A stretch of 15,853 bases of DNA from NCBI GenBank assembly GCA_007116205.1, contig SKIY01000074.1:1-15853 (forward strand). The letters run 5' to 3'. Below the pieces are notes generated by a model that did no database searches, was not told where the DNA came from, and saw only the letters and a program-made list of their open reading frames with translations. This document shows positions 7,501 to 15,395 of this stretch, in pieces; within the stretch, counting starts at the first letter, position 1; every line of letters begins with the position of its first letter. Source of the stretch: Candidatus Izemoplasma sp. Lineage in GTDB: Bacteria; Bacillota_I; Bacilli_A; Izemoplasmatales; Izemoplasmataceae. A program made the translations under genes and the position numbers.

Positions 7501-9014
7501 TAGGGTTTAAAGGGGATAAAGTACCGGACATTGATTTGAATTTCTCTGGTGATTACCAACCTATTGTCCATGAGTATATTCGTACTATTTTTGGCGCTGA
7601 TCGTGCTTTTCGGGCAGGAACAATTTCAACAGTCGCAGATAAAACGGCTTTTGGGTATGTTAAAGGATATGTTGAGAAGAAAAATTTAACGCTACGCAAG
7701 GCAGAAATTGAACGCCGAGCAAAAGTTATTGCAGGGGTTAAACGTTCGACGGGGCAACACCCTGGTGGTATTGTTGTGGTACCGAATTATAAAGAGATAT
7801 ATGATGTTACACCGGTTCAGTATCCTGCGGATGCCATCGATTCAAAATGGAAGACCACGCATTTTGATTACCATGCATTTGAAGATAATTTATTTAAGTT
7901 AGATGTACTTGGTCATGATGACCCAACGATGATACGTTATTTAATGGATTTTGTTAAGGATGACCCGATTAACTTCCCGTTTTCTGATGCACGTGATATT
8001 CCGATTGACGACCCTAAAGTGTATAAGTTGTTGTCGGGGACTGATGTGATTGGTTTGAAACCGACAGATATTAATAGCGAAGTTGCGAGCTTTGGTGTCC
8101 CAGAGATGGGGACATCGTTTGTTCGAAGTATGTTACGGGATTCGCGTCCACAAACATTTGCGGATATTGTTAAAGTTTCAGGACTTTCACACGGGACGGA
8201 TGTTTGGTTAAACAATGCTGAAACATTGGTTACTGGTAAAAATGTGAAGTATGGTAAAATACCTTTTAGTGATGTGATTGGCTGCCGTGACGATATTATG
8301 GTGTATTTAATTCAAAACGGGTTAAAAAGTGAGGTGGCTTTTGAGATTTCTGAGTTTATCCGTAAAGGAAAAGCCGCTAAACAACCGGATCAATGGGAAG
8401 GGTATAAGTTGGTTATGCGCGAAAATGGTATCCCTGAGTGGTATATCTGGAGTGCAGGTCAAATTAAGTATATGTTCCCAAAAGCGCATGCGACGGCGTA
8501 TGTAATGATGGCGCTTCGTATTGCTTGGTTTAAAGTGTATCGTCCGATTTATTTTTATTCAGCATATTTTTCAAAACGGGCACGTGATTTTGATTTAATT
8601 GCGATGCAAGGTGGCGAATATGCAATTGAAAAGCGGATGCATGAAATTGACAGCAAAGGCAATGCTGCGACCGATGTAGAAAAACGGTTGTATACCGTGT
8701 TAGAGGTTGCTTTAGAGATGGTGAAACGCGGATACAGTTTTAAACCCGTGGATATTATGCATAGTGAAGCCCGTGATTTTGTGATTACGGATAGTGGGTC
8801 TGCTTTACGTTTACCATTTGTTGTGTTAGATGGTATGGGTGTAAAGGCTGCGCAAACGATTATTGATGCGCGCGATGAAAAAACGTTTACCTCACGAGAA
8901 GATGTAAAAGAGCGGACGAAGATTTCAAAAACCATATTTGATACATTAGAAGCGTTAGGTTCGTTTGGCGATTTACCAGAATCAGGACAAATTAATTTAT
9001 TTGATATAGGCTAA
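4557..9014 (+). CDS. polC: DNA polymerase III alpha subunit, PolC type, with 3'-5' exonuclease
   Basis: This is the main replicative DNA polymerase of low-GC Gram-positive bacteria, with built-in proofreading. Length is 1485 residues, slightly above the roughly 1440 of Bacillus PolC. In order it has an N-terminal domain, an OB-fold domain (about 225-310) and a PHP domain beginning VELHLHS (325-331) with ALTDHN (Asp361-His362). A DEDD exonuclease is inserted into the PHP (FDIETTGL with Asp416/Glu418; AHNARFD; the HRAEYD end). The PHP then resumes, with SDAHH at 728-732. The polymerase core has a Cys4 zinc element (C917, C920, C962, C965), VPDIDLNF with putative catalytic Asp991/Asp993, LGHDDPTMIR and SGLSHGTDVW. 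A C-terminal helix-hairpin-helix region ends in QINLF (1478-1482), a beta-clamp binding pentapeptide. It has its own promoter, but I see no terminator after it. The neighbouring proS/rseP genes of Bacillus are absent. Confidence 0.98.
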   Translation: MEAQFKKLLKFLNLEDKTSTITGKLIELTVDEGRREWFFNIELKKPLNVEDFALFEQRLKNVTMLARSCDHVKYQIEYETMDHTYLLAYYHHALDVLTASRSRYKALAGFEVEIDNDEIILICPKDGNYVENMLFDIKQYLLMIGFDTEIHIRYCDKTPSISERIEKEDLEEIEEAERMAPVKQDVKHYLQYKGREVNKISHNIQDIPVGDASLTTYKSMHHKADFTIEASVMSVDERKLNNRTTLFTFVLSDENDSIYVKKFVYDKEELVFLRETLPHMHMKVQGSAQYDKFVDEVVLTALTLERTKEPIHKAERKDEAAKKRVELHLHSKMSTLDGIDSIEDYVDTAVRFKHKAIALTDHNTVQGFPEFYHATKGKPIKPIYGVELNLVVEDDVAMAWNDYQGSLRDATYTVFDIETTGLSVDFSKIIEISALKIRNHQVIERFNKFVNPHQKLSEFTKKLTGITQKDVDDAENIDVVMKAFKAFFEGTIMVAHNARFDMAHIYENLKKLDLYETDYPTIDTLQIARQLYANALKRFNLKAVAKYFKVELKRHHRAEYDTSATADIFNYMLTDLDKFGVKTFEQLANVEKHLKQVNIYANAMAKHMNILVKNAVGLKNLFKLVSLANTEYYFKEALIPKRVLDKHREGLLFGSGCMNSRLFEIALNLGEEALLDAAKYYDFLEIQPFEDYLHLQRDIDNVEDTIEQVLRKIIRVGKQLNIPVVATSDAHHIEAHAKMFRDIYVQTPVVGGGLHPLERYDDIPSQYFRTTDEMLQAFPFLEANDVHEIVVENSVKIANMIEDVTVFKKELYAPTDDFLAHAGVPSVEKKMKSDVYERAYALYGNPLPPLVNDRLNKEMESILKNKFSTVYYISHLLVKKSLDEGYLVGSRGSVGSSLVATFMDITEVNPLPPHYVCPKCHFSCFKMSPDEKKKYGVRDDERAHQQLLEEVSSGFDLKPLTCPKCEHDMKKDGHDIPFETFLGFKGDKVPDIDLNFSGDYQPIVHEYIRTIFGADRAFRAGTISTVADKTAFGYVKGYVEKKNLTLRKAEIERRAKVIAGVKRSTGQHPGGIVVVPNYKEIYDVTPVQYPADAIDSKWKTTHFDYHAFEDNLFKLDVLGHDDPTMIRYLMDFVKDDPINFPFSDARDIPIDDPKVYKLLSGTDVIGLKPTDINSEVASFGVPEMGTSFVRSMLRDSRPQTFADIVKVSGLSHGTDVWLNNAETLVTGKNVKYGKIPFSDVIGCRDDIMVYLIQNGLKSEVAFEISEFIRKGKAAKQPDQWEGYKLVMRENGIPEWYIWSAGQIKYMFPKAHATAYVMMALRIAWFKVYRPIYFYSAYFSKRARDFDLIAMQGGEYAIEKRMHEIDSKGNAATDVEKRLYTVLEVALEMVKRGYSFKPVDIMHSEARDFVITDSGSALRLPFVVLDGMGVKAAQTIIDARDEKTFTSREDVKERTKISKTIFDTLEALGSFGDLPESGQINLFDIG

Positions 9015-9026
9015 TAATTAAGATTT

Positions 9027-9035
9027 TGATATAAT
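9027..9035 (+). promoter_or_regulatory. Extended -10 promoter of the BI-1 family gene
   Basis: TGA-TATAAT lies in the 39-base gap after polC. No good -35 box is present at 17 bases. The T-rich sequence GTTTTTTAAGGAG directly follows and supplies the ribosome binding site (AAGGAG, 9043-9048). Confidence 0.55.
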
Positions 9036-9053
9036 GTTTTTTAAGGAGTGATT

Positions 9054-9803
9054 ATGATGATGAGATTTAGAACAATGAATCCTGTATTTAGACACGCGAG
9101 TAAAGCGAGTGCATACACAAGTGATAATGCGGCGACATACAGTGGTGTGGTTTCAAAAAGTGCGCTTTTATTAGCGATCATGTTTGTTTTTGGTGGGATT
9201 AGTATGAATCGCTTGATGTATCAAGCGCAGTTACCACCAGGTGGTATTGCGATGTTAATCGCGGCACCGATTGTTGGACTGATTTGTGTAATTGTAGCGA
9301 TGACGAAACCAACCTCTGCGAGAACGGCGTCGATTATTTATGCGGTTGCACAAGGGACGTTTTTAGGGGTTATTTCTGGGATGTATGAAATTATTTATGG
9401 CAATCAAATTGTTATGACGGCGCTGATTGCAACCGGTGGTGTATTTGCGGCGATGCTTTTCTTATACGCTTCTGGGTTGGTGCGTGTCACGCATATGATG
9501 CGGAAAATATTATTTACGGCTTTACTTGGGTTGCTTTTTACGAGTTTTGTGATGTTTTTTCTGTTTGTTTTTGGTGGCTTTAGTTATGAACAAAACCTTG
9601 GGCTGATTTTTGCGATTGTTATTATTAGTGTGATTGTGGCATCGTTGTTTTTATTGGTAGACTTCGATAATATTGAACGGATGGTTAGCGCAGGTGTTGA
9701 AAAACATTATGAATGGGTTTTATCTTTAGGATTACTTGTTACGTTGGTGTGGCTATATATTGAGTTATTGCGCTTAATTGCTATCTTACAAAGACGTCGA
9801 TAA
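9054..9803 (+). CDS. Bax inhibitor-1/YccA family multipass membrane protein
   Basis: This is an integral membrane protein of the BI-1 superfamily; bacterial relatives such as Bacillus YetJ are pH-gated calcium leak channels. The substrate here is unproven. The roughly 249-residue product starts with a short soluble stretch containing NPVFRHA, typical of the 'BaxI_1' subgroup. About seven hydrophobic segments follow, starting near residue 34. The C-terminal signature is LLVDFDNIERMV, then EKHYEWVLSLGLLVTLVWLY and ELLRLIAIL. The aspartates in DFDN correspond to the conserved acidic site of the family. The start is uncertain: three tandem ATG codons lie at 9054, 9057 and 9060, with AAGGAG (9043-9048) 5-11 bases upstream. 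The in-frame GTG at 9048 overlaps the Shine-Dalgarno sequence and is unlikely. It is flanked by its own promoter and a strong terminator, so it is probably monocistronic, with possible read-through from polC. Confidence 0.88.
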   Translation: MMMRFRTMNPVFRHASKASAYTSDNAATYSGVVSKSALLLAIMFVFGGISMNRLMYQAQLPPGGIAMLIAAPIVGLICVIVAMTKPTSARTASIIYAVAQGTFLGVISGMYEIIYGNQIVMTALIATGGVFAAMLFLYASGLVRVTHMMRKILFTALLGLLFTSFVMFFLFVFGGFSYEQNLGLIFAIVIISVIVASLFLLVDFDNIERMVSAGVEKHYEWVLSLGLLVTLVWLYIELLRLIAILQRRR

Positions 9804-9828
9804 CACGCATTTTGATGCGTGTTTTTTT
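9803..9828 (+). terminator. Intrinsic terminator after the BI-1 family gene
   Basis: A perfect 8-bp stem ACACGCAT/ATGCGTGT (9803-9810 with 9815-9822) with a TTTG loop is followed by a run of T to 9828. The 5' arm overlaps the last base of the stop codon. Confidence 0.92.
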
Positions 9829-9837
9829 GTGCAATCG

Positions 9838-9866
9838 TTTACAAATGGATGGAATTTTGATACATT
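9838..9866 (+). promoter_or_regulatory. Promoter of pepF
   Basis: TTTACA (9838-9843) and TACATT (9861-9866) are 17 bases apart, and a TGA extension lies just before the -10. The -10 is imperfect (TACATT against TATAAT). It sits between the preceding terminator and the AGGAG at 9880-9884. Confidence 0.5.
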
Positions 9867-9891
9867 TAAATAGAAAGCGAGGAGAATAATT

Positions 9892-11643
9892 ATGGAAAAA
9901 TGGAGTTTAGATGCTCTTTATAAAGGGTATGATGAAGCTTTTGAAGCTTCAGTTAAAAACATCGAAACGTTAATTGAGGACGCGGATGCGTTTGCGAAAC
10001 AATTGGATACAGTAGGGGATAATACTGAACGATTAAAAACGTATGTAACGATTGCTTCAAAGTTGCGAGAAACCATGCTTAAAGCCTATGCATATGTAAG
10101 TTTACGTTTATCTACGGACGCACAAGATGAAGAATCAAATGCCTGGATGAATAAGATGCAACAGCTTTCTAGTAAGACAACAGAGTATAATACGAAGGTG
10201 TCTAAATGGATTCCGACGATTAAAAATCTTGATGAGATCATCGAAAGCGATGCGTCGTTAAAACCGTATGCGTTTCATTTAAACAGTATTAAAGATCGTG
10301 CGAAGTATGTGCTTTCTGATAAGGAAGAACAACTTATCTCTAAGTTATCACAAACTGGGTCAAGCGCTTGGGGAAGACTGCAAAGCTTATTGACGAGTAT
10401 TGTTGAGGTAGAGTATGAAAATGAAGTGGTGACGCTTTCTGATATTCGTAATAAAGCACATAGCAAGGATGCAGATGTACGTAAAAAAGCATATGAAGCG
10501 GAGATAAAAGCGTATAAGAAAGTTGAACATGCGGTCGCCGCAGCGTTAAACAGTATTAAAGGTGAGGTTAATGAGATATCGAGTTTACGTGGGTTTGAAA
10601 GTCCTTTAGATGAAGCGGTTTATAATTCTCGTATGCAAAAAGAGACGTTGGATGCGTTGATTGGTTCAATGCAAAAGCATTTACCGATGTTCCGCAAATA
10701 CTTAAAGCGTAAAGCGACTTTATTAGGCCATGAAAACGGGTTACCTTGGTATGACTTGTTTGCACCACTTGGTAAGAGTAATCGTGCGTTTAGTTCTAAA
10801 GAAGCGATTGATTATGTGGTTAAAAACTTCAAAAGTTTTGGGGATGATTTAGCGAATTTAGCACAGCGTGCTTACGATGAATCATGGATTGATTTTACCC
10901 CGCGCTCTGGTAAACGTGGTGGCGCTTTTTGCTTTAATCTTCATCCGATTAAACAAAGTCGTGTGTTGATGAATTTTGATGGTTCATTTTCAAATGTTAT
11001 TACCTTGGCGCATGAACTAGGTCATGCGTATCACGGGGACCGAATTTTCCGTGAACCTATTTTGAATTCTAGTTATACAATGCCTGTGGCTGAGACGGCG
11101 TCTACGCTTTGTGAGACAATCGTGAAAAAAGCTGCACTAAAGGATTCATCAGGAGAAGAACAGCTATTTATTCTTGAACAATCACTGATGGGGACAACAC
11201 AAGTGATTGTTGATATTATGTCGCGATACTTATTTGAGAAGCAGGTTTTTGAAGCGCGACAATCAACACCGATTTCTCCTAATAAGCTTAAAGGCATGAT
11301 GGAAGCGGCACAAAAAGAATCGTATGGTGATGCGTTAGATGCATCTGTGTTGCATCCATATATGTGGGTAAATAAAGGACATTATTATAGTGGTAGTTTA
11401 AGTTTTTATAATTTCCCTTATGCTTTTGGACTATTGTTTGCTAAGGGGTTATATGCGAAATTCCAAAGTGAAGGTAGTGCTTTTGCAAAAGATATCGATC
11501 ACTTATTACAAAAGACTGGTCAAATGTCTGTAGAAGATGTTGCAGCGTTAGTTGGTATCGATGTGAGTAGTGAAGCGTTTTGGGATGCTTCTTTGAAAGT
11601 CATTGAAGAAGAGATTGCGTTGTTTTTAAAAATTACTGCATAA
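9892..11643 (+). CDS. pepF: Oligoendopeptidase F, M3B family zinc metallopeptidase
   Basis: PepF hydrolyses short oligopeptides in the cytoplasm, in peptide nutrition and in clearing small products of proteolysis. The 583-residue protein opens with the family start EKWSLDALYKGYD. A mostly helical N-terminal domain runs to about residue 190. The catalytic M3 domain includes GKRGGAFCFN, the zinc motif HELGHAYH (His374, Glu375, His378) and the third ligand Glu401 in PVAETAST. The HPYMWVNKGHYY and FYNFPYAFGLLFA segments form the substrate site. All expected catalytic residues are present and the length is in the normal 560-610 range. The ATG follows AGGAG at 9880-9884 with 7-base spacing. No signal peptide is visible. 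It has its own promoter and a GC-rich terminator. No peptide transporter genes are next to it, so a link to oligopeptide uptake cannot be argued from context. Confidence 0.95.
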   Translation: MEKWSLDALYKGYDEAFEASVKNIETLIEDADAFAKQLDTVGDNTERLKTYVTIASKLRETMLKAYAYVSLRLSTDAQDEESNAWMNKMQQLSSKTTEYNTKVSKWIPTIKNLDEIIESDASLKPYAFHLNSIKDRAKYVLSDKEEQLISKLSQTGSSAWGRLQSLLTSIVEVEYENEVVTLSDIRNKAHSKDADVRKKAYEAEIKAYKKVEHAVAAALNSIKGEVNEISSLRGFESPLDEAVYNSRMQKETLDALIGSMQKHLPMFRKYLKRKATLLGHENGLPWYDLFAPLGKSNRAFSSKEAIDYVVKNFKSFGDDLANLAQRAYDESWIDFTPRSGKRGGAFCFNLHPIKQSRVLMNFDGSFSNVITLAHELGHAYHGDRIFREPILNSSYTMPVAETASTLCETIVKKAALKDSSGEEQLFILEQSLMGTTQVIVDIMSRYLFEKQVFEARQSTPISPNKLKGMMEAAQKESYGDALDASVLHPYMWVNKGHYYSGSLSFYNFPYAFGLLFAKGLYAKFQSEGSAFAKDIDHLLQKTGQMSVEDVAALVGIDVSSEAFWDASLKVIEEEIALFLKITA

Positions 11644-11645
11644 AT

Positions 11646-11671
11646 AAGTCGGCTGCGGCCGGCTTTTTTTT
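11646..11671 (+). terminator. Intrinsic terminator of pepF
   Basis: The stem AAGTCGGC/GCCGGCTT (11646-11653 with 11658-11665, one G-T wobble) has loop TGCG and runs into a T tract ending at 11671. It begins 2 bases after the stop codon. Confidence 0.9.
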
Positions 11672-11679
11672 GCTTATAG

Positions 11680-11708
11680 TTGAAAATTGCGATATCTTTG
11701 TATATAAT
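11680..11708 (+). promoter_or_regulatory. Promoter of the pheST T-box operon
   Basis: TTGAAA (11680-11685) and a perfect TATAAT (11703-11708) are separated by 17 bases. This is the closest match to the vegetative consensus in the window. Transcription would begin near 11715, just before the first T-box helix. Confidence 0.8.
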
Positions 11709-11723
11709 AGGCATAACACGATG

Positions 11724-11917
11724 AACGGACTATGTGTTTTTGGATGGTTTCTAAAGAGAGGAACGGGGGCTGCGACGTTCTGAAACTAAAAAACATTTCA
11801 CCCGTGAGTGATGCTAATTCCATCCGTTGTTCCGCGTTAAGGGATTAAAGCGCCGACAGTGTCGGAAGTAAGGTGGTACCACGGAGAATATTCGTCCTTT
11901 ATTTGGGGCGTTTTTTT
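11724..11917 (+). promoter_or_regulatory. T-box riboswitch, tRNA-Phe specific (specifier TTC)
   Basis: This leader RNA binds tRNA-Phe and senses its charging. The stem I base pairs AACGGA (11724-11729) with TCCGTT (11823-11828). Higher helices are TGTTTTT/AAAAACA (11735-11741 with 11789-11795), GTTTC/GAAAC (11747-11751 with 11782-11786) and GAACG/CGTTC (11761-11765 with 11776-11780). The AGAGAG bulge (11755-11760) and apical GGCTGCGA (11768-11775) are T-box hallmarks. The specifier codon TTC (Phe) is at 11818-11820, 2 bases before the basal helix. Stem III is CCGAC/GTCGG (11853-11865). The antiterminator pairs AAGG (11870-11873) with CCTT (11896-11899) and ACG (11881-11883) with CGT (11893-11895), around the 7-base bulge TGGTACC. 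Its TGGT would pair with the tRNA ACCA end, whose discriminator is A in tRNA-Phe. Uncharged tRNA-Phe should therefore turn pheST on. Confidence 0.96.
11893..11917 (+). terminator. Regulated terminator of the pheST T-box
   Basis: CGTCC (11893-11897) pairs with GGGCG (11906-11910), followed by a run of seven T. The 5' arm is exactly the strand used by the antiterminator, so the two structures exclude each other. It is short and contains one G-T pair. Confidence 0.85.
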
Positions 11918-11939
11918 ATTATATGAGGAGGTATGAAAG

Positions 11940-12986
11940 ATGGATTTAGAAAAAATTATTTTAGAACATGAAGCCGCGTTAAAAGAAGCATTAAAAACTG
12001 TAAATAAAATTGAAGCGCTACAAGATGTTAAGGCACAGTTTATTGGTAAAAAAGCAGAGATTAGTAAATTGATGCGGCATATGAAGGATTTGCCAAACGA
12101 GGAAAAACCGGCTTTTGGTCAAGCGATTAATGCGGCGAAGCAACGGTTTTCTACGTTGATTGAAGCACGTAAAACTGAAATTTTAAAGACGCAGCTAAAT
12201 CAGAAGTTGGCACGTGAACGTATTGATGTGACGCTGCCTGCGCCTGACTTTAGCCCTGGGAGTCCGCATTTATTACGGACGGTTATAGAAACGGTGGAGG
12301 ATTTGTTTTTAGGGATGGGCTATTTGGTAAAAGAGGGGCCCGAGATTGAAAGTGATGAGCTGAATTTTGAGAAGTTGAACTTACCAAAAGATCATCCAGC
12401 GCGCGATATGCAAGATAGTTTTTATATTACAGAGGATACTTTGTTAAGAACGCATACCTCACCTGTTCAAGTACGGACGATGTTGGCGTATGGCGGTAAA
12501 GAACCGGTGAAGATTATTTGTCCGGGTAAAGTCTATCGTCGCGATGATGATGATGCGACACATAGCCATCAGTTTATGCAAATTGAGGGACTTGTGGTGG
12601 ATACGGATACATCGCTTGCGGATTTAAAAGGAACGCTTTTAGCGGTAGCACAGAAAATGTTTGGGAAAGATCGAAAAATCGTTTTGAGACCATCGTATTT
12701 TCCTTTTACAGAGCCTTCTTTTGAGGTGGATGTAACCTGTTCTAATTGTGATGGGGCTGGATGTAATATGTGTAAACACACTGGCTATATTGAGATATTA
12801 GGTGCTGGAATGGTCCATAATAATGTCTTAGAAGCGGCTGGGTATGACAGTACGAAGTATCAAGGCTTTGCGTTTGGTATTGGGGTAGAGCGAATTGCAA
12901 TGCTGAAATATGGTATTGATGATATTCGTCATTTCTATGTGAATGACCTTAGGTTCAATACGCAGTTTAAGGGAGGACAATCATGA
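11940..12986 (+). CDS. pheS: Phenylalanyl-tRNA synthetase alpha subunit
   Basis: PheS is the catalytic subunit of the alpha2-beta2 enzyme that charges tRNA-Phe in the cytoplasm. The 348-residue protein has an N-terminal coiled coil (about 1-85) that binds tRNA, then the class II core. Visible there are motif 1 around [20 protein letters not shown], motif 2 [17 protein letters not shown] starting at Gly196, and motif 3 [14 protein letters not shown] starting at Gly309, which lines the Phe pocket. A Cys4 cluster (C267, C270, C275, C278) within [17 protein letters not shown] matches the small cysteine cluster found in many bacterial PheS. GAGGAGG (11925-11931) is 8 bases before the ATG. The out-of-frame ATG at 11933 is only 1 base from that site and is not used. 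The stop TGA overlaps the pheT start by 4 bases. It is controlled by the T-box upstream. Confidence 0.98.
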   Translation: MDLEKIILEHEAALKEALKTVNKIEALQDVKAQFIGKKAEISKLMRHMKDLPNEEKPAFGQAINAAKQRFSTLIEARKTEILKTQLNQKLARERIDVTLPAPDFSPGSPHLLRTVIETVEDLFLGMGYLVKEGPEIESDELNFEKLNLPKDHPARDMQDSFYITEDTLLRTHTSPVQVRTMLAYGGKEPVKIICPGKVYRRDDDDATHSHQFMQIEGLVVDTDTSLADLKGTLLAVAQKMFGKDRKIVLRPSYFPFTEPSFEVDVTCSNCDGAGCNMCKHTGYIEILGAGMVHNNVLEAAGYDSTKYQGFAFGIGVERIAMLKYGIDDIRHFYVNDLRFNTQFKGGQS

Positions 12987-15343
12987 AAGTATCTATGCAG
13001 TGGTTAAGAGATTATGTTGATATTAATGAAGATATTGAGACGATAGCACAGGCGTTCACATTACATTCTCAAGAGGTTGAGTACACGAAAAAGCTTGTTT
13101 CTGCGACGAAGTTGGTGATTGGACATGTTATAAACTGTGAACCACATCCCGATGCAGATAAGTTACGTGTGTGCACGGTTGATGTTGGAGATGAAACATT
13201 GACGATTGTTTGTGGCGCTGAAAATGTTGCTAAAGGACAGTTTGTGATTGTCGCTAAAGTAGGTGCTATATTACCTGGTGATTTTGAAATTAAAGACGCG
13301 ACGATTCGTGGCGTGGCTTCATCGGGAATGATTTGCAGTTTGGATGAACTTGGGATTGAACATAAATACCATAACGAAACGGGTATTCATGTTATTGAAG
13401 GCGAGGTTCGCCCGGGCGATCAGGCACTTAAAGCTTTGTATTTAGAAGATGAAGTTATGGCACTTGATTTAACGCCTAACCGCATGGATTTGTTGTCGAT
13501 GCATGGTGTTGCTTATGATGTTGCAGCGATTTTTGATAAACCGTTAACATTACCAGAAGTGAAAATTCAGTATAGTGACGATGTAAATCCGATGCAGATT
13601 CGTACTGAAACGAAAGATTGTATGAGCTATTATGGGTCGGTTATCGAAGGGATTACAGTCAAACCGAGTCCGTTATGGCTTCGCGCTAGATTAATTGCGG
13701 CTGGGGTTAGACCCATCAACAATGTGGTGGATATAACCAATTATGTGATGTTAGAAACAGGGCAACCACTGCATGCCTTTGATTTTGATTTGTTTGACAG
13801 TGATACAGTGGTTGTACGTCATGCAAAAAAAGATGAGACTTTTGTAACGCTGGATGATAAATTACGTGTCTTAGATGAACAAGATATTTTAATTACAAAT
13901 GGCAAACGACCAGTGGCTTTAGGTGGTGTAATGGGTGGTGCAGACACTGAGGTTCATGAGAAAACAGCACGCATTTTACTTGAATCTGCTGCATTTAATC
14001 CATTAAACGTAAGGAAGACATCGACGCGACTGGATTTACGAAGTGAGTCGAGTTTACGCTTTGAAAAAGGCATTGATTTAGGGAAGACTCGATATGCTTT
14101 AGATCGTGCTACAGAACTGCTTATTAAGTATGCTAATGCGTCGGTACGCAAAGATGTGGCATACTTCGATAATAGCGTTCAAGAAGCGGCTGTGATTGAG
14201 GTGTCGTTGGCTCAGATTAATCATGTTTTGGGTAGCGCATATGATGTTGAACATGTCGCATCTGTGTTAAAGCGTTTGCGGTTCGTGTATACGCTTGAAG
14301 ACGAGGTGTTTAAAATTACTAAGCCAACGCGACGTCCTGATTTTGCGTCTTATCAAGATATTATTGAAGAAGTTGGCCGGATTAGTGGCTATACAGATTT
14401 GCCAGCAACCTTGCCAAAAACAGTTTCTGTAGGGGCTTTGACGCCACTACAAAAGTTCCGTCGTAGTTTAAGAAAGTTGCTGAATGGATTAGGACTTGAT
14501 GAGGTAATTACATACAACTTACAAGATAGTGAAATGGTGCATCAGTTGACGCTTGATAAATCAGTGACGCCAATTAAAGTGAAACATCCTATGTCTAAAA
14601 ACCGTAATGTGTTGAGAATCAGTCCACTCAATGGTTTGGTTGAAGTGATTGCGTATAATGTTGCGCGACGACTTGATGCAGTACATATATTTGAGATTGG
14701 AACCAGTTACACAGAAAAAGGTGAACGTGAAGTATTAAGTGTTGCTATGCATGGGATGTATCAAAACCGATATTGGCAGAAGACACCAAAGCTTAATTTT
14801 TATACATTAAAAGGTATTTTTGAAGCAGTGTGTAAGCATTACAATATTGAAGATATTCGCTATGAGCAAGCGGACTTAAAAGATTACCACCCCTATCAAA
14901 CCGCAAAAATATACGCACGTGATGTCATGATTGGTCATATTGGAAAGATGCATCCAACGATGAGTAAAACCCATGATTTAAACGATGTTTATTTACTTGA
15001 GATTGATCTTGCTTTTTTGGCAAATCATGCTCAAGCTTTACCAGCATATAGTGCGATTGAACGGTATCCGAGTGTTGAACGAGATTTAGCGATTGAACTT
15101 GATGAAAAAATTACTGCAGCAGCTGTTATTGATCTTGTAAAAGAAAGTGCTTCAAAGCGGATTAAAGATGCGTATATATTTGATGTGTATTCAGGTGAAG
15201 GGTTAGGCGAAGGTAAGAAATCACTAGGTATACGTATGGTGTTTAGTGATGCAGAGCAAACGCTCACTACAGCATTGATTGATGCGGAGACAGATAATAT
15301 TCTTGAAGCGTTAAAGCGTACCTTTAACGCGAAACTACGATAA
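12983..15343 (+). CDS. pheT: Phenylalanyl-tRNA synthetase beta subunit
   Basis: PheT is the tRNA-binding and editing subunit that hydrolyses Tyr-tRNA-Phe. The 786-residue protein shows the full bacterial domain order. The N-terminal [13 protein letters not shown] leads into an EMAP-like OB fold (about 40-155, with [12 protein letters not shown]). Domain B1/B3-B4 follows with the editing site (about 160-390: [36 protein letters not shown]). Next are the B5 DNA-binding-like domain (about 400-475), a degenerate class II core (about 480-680) and a C-terminal FDX-ACB anticodon-binding domain (from Tyr695, [10 protein letters not shown], to the end). The length is slightly short of the usual 790-805 but nothing is missing. 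The start overlaps the pheS stop (ATGA), with AAGGGAGG 6 bases upstream, implying translational coupling and balanced subunits. No clear terminator follows the TAA; only a weak ATAAT/ATTAT pairing is seen. Confidence 0.98.
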   Translation: MKVSMQWLRDYVDINEDIETIAQAFTLHSQEVEYTKKLVSATKLVIGHVINCEPHPDADKLRVCTVDVGDETLTIVCGAENVAKGQFVIVAKVGAILPGDFEIKDATIRGVASSGMICSLDELGIEHKYHNETGIHVIEGEVRPGDQALKALYLEDEVMALDLTPNRMDLLSMHGVAYDVAAIFDKPLTLPEVKIQYSDDVNPMQIRTETKDCMSYYGSVIEGITVKPSPLWLRARLIAAGVRPINNVVDITNYVMLETGQPLHAFDFDLFDSDTVVVRHAKKDETFVTLDDKLRVLDEQDILITNGKRPVALGGVMGGADTEVHEKTARILLESAAFNPLNVRKTSTRLDLRSESSLRFEKGIDLGKTRYALDRATELLIKYANASVRKDVAYFDNSVQEAAVIEVSLAQINHVLGSAYDVEHVASVLKRLRFVYTLEDEVFKITKPTRRPDFASYQDIIEEVGRISGYTDLPATLPKTVSVGALTPLQKFRRSLRKLLNGLGLDEVITYNLQDSEMVHQLTLDKSVTPIKVKHPMSKNRNVLRISPLNGLVEVIAYNVARRLDAVHIFEIGTSYTEKGEREVLSVAMHGMYQNRYWQKTPKLNFYTLKGIFEAVCKHYNIEDIRYEQADLKDYHPYQTAKIYARDVMIGHIGKMHPTMSKTHDLNDVYLLEIDLAFLANHAQALPAYSAIERYPSVERDLAIELDEKITAAAVIDLVKESASKRIKDAYIFDVYSGEGLGEGKKSLGIRMVFSDAEQTLTTALIDAETDNILEALKRTFNAKLR

Positions 15344-15367
15344 TAGAGACATTATTAACTTGGTCTA

Positions 15368-15376
15368 TGCTATAAA
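15368..15376 (+). promoter_or_regulatory. Probable extended -10 promoter of the lipoprotein gene
   Basis: TGC-TATAAA lies 20 bases before the lipoprotein start and resembles the TGC-TATAAT elements ahead of rqcH and polC. No recognisable -35 is seen. Because pheT lacks a clear terminator, read-through from the pheST operon may add to expression. Confidence 0.5.
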
Positions 15377-15395
15377 ATATAAGGGAGATGGATGT

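Noticed and set aside
7937..8215. 92-codon open frame on the minus strand inside polC
   Set aside because: It is antisense to the conserved polymerase core (SGLSHGTDVW region), with no independent coding evidence.
8555..8935. 126-codon open frame on the minus strand inside polC
   Set aside because: It lies wholly antisense to a strongly conserved part of PolC, has no ribosome binding site I can support, and its product resembles no family. It is a shadow of the coding frame.
11933..11935. ATG AAA GAT as an alternative pheS start or a leader peptide
   Set aside because: It is out of frame with pheS, only 1 base from the GAGGAGG, and runs into a stop after about a dozen codons.
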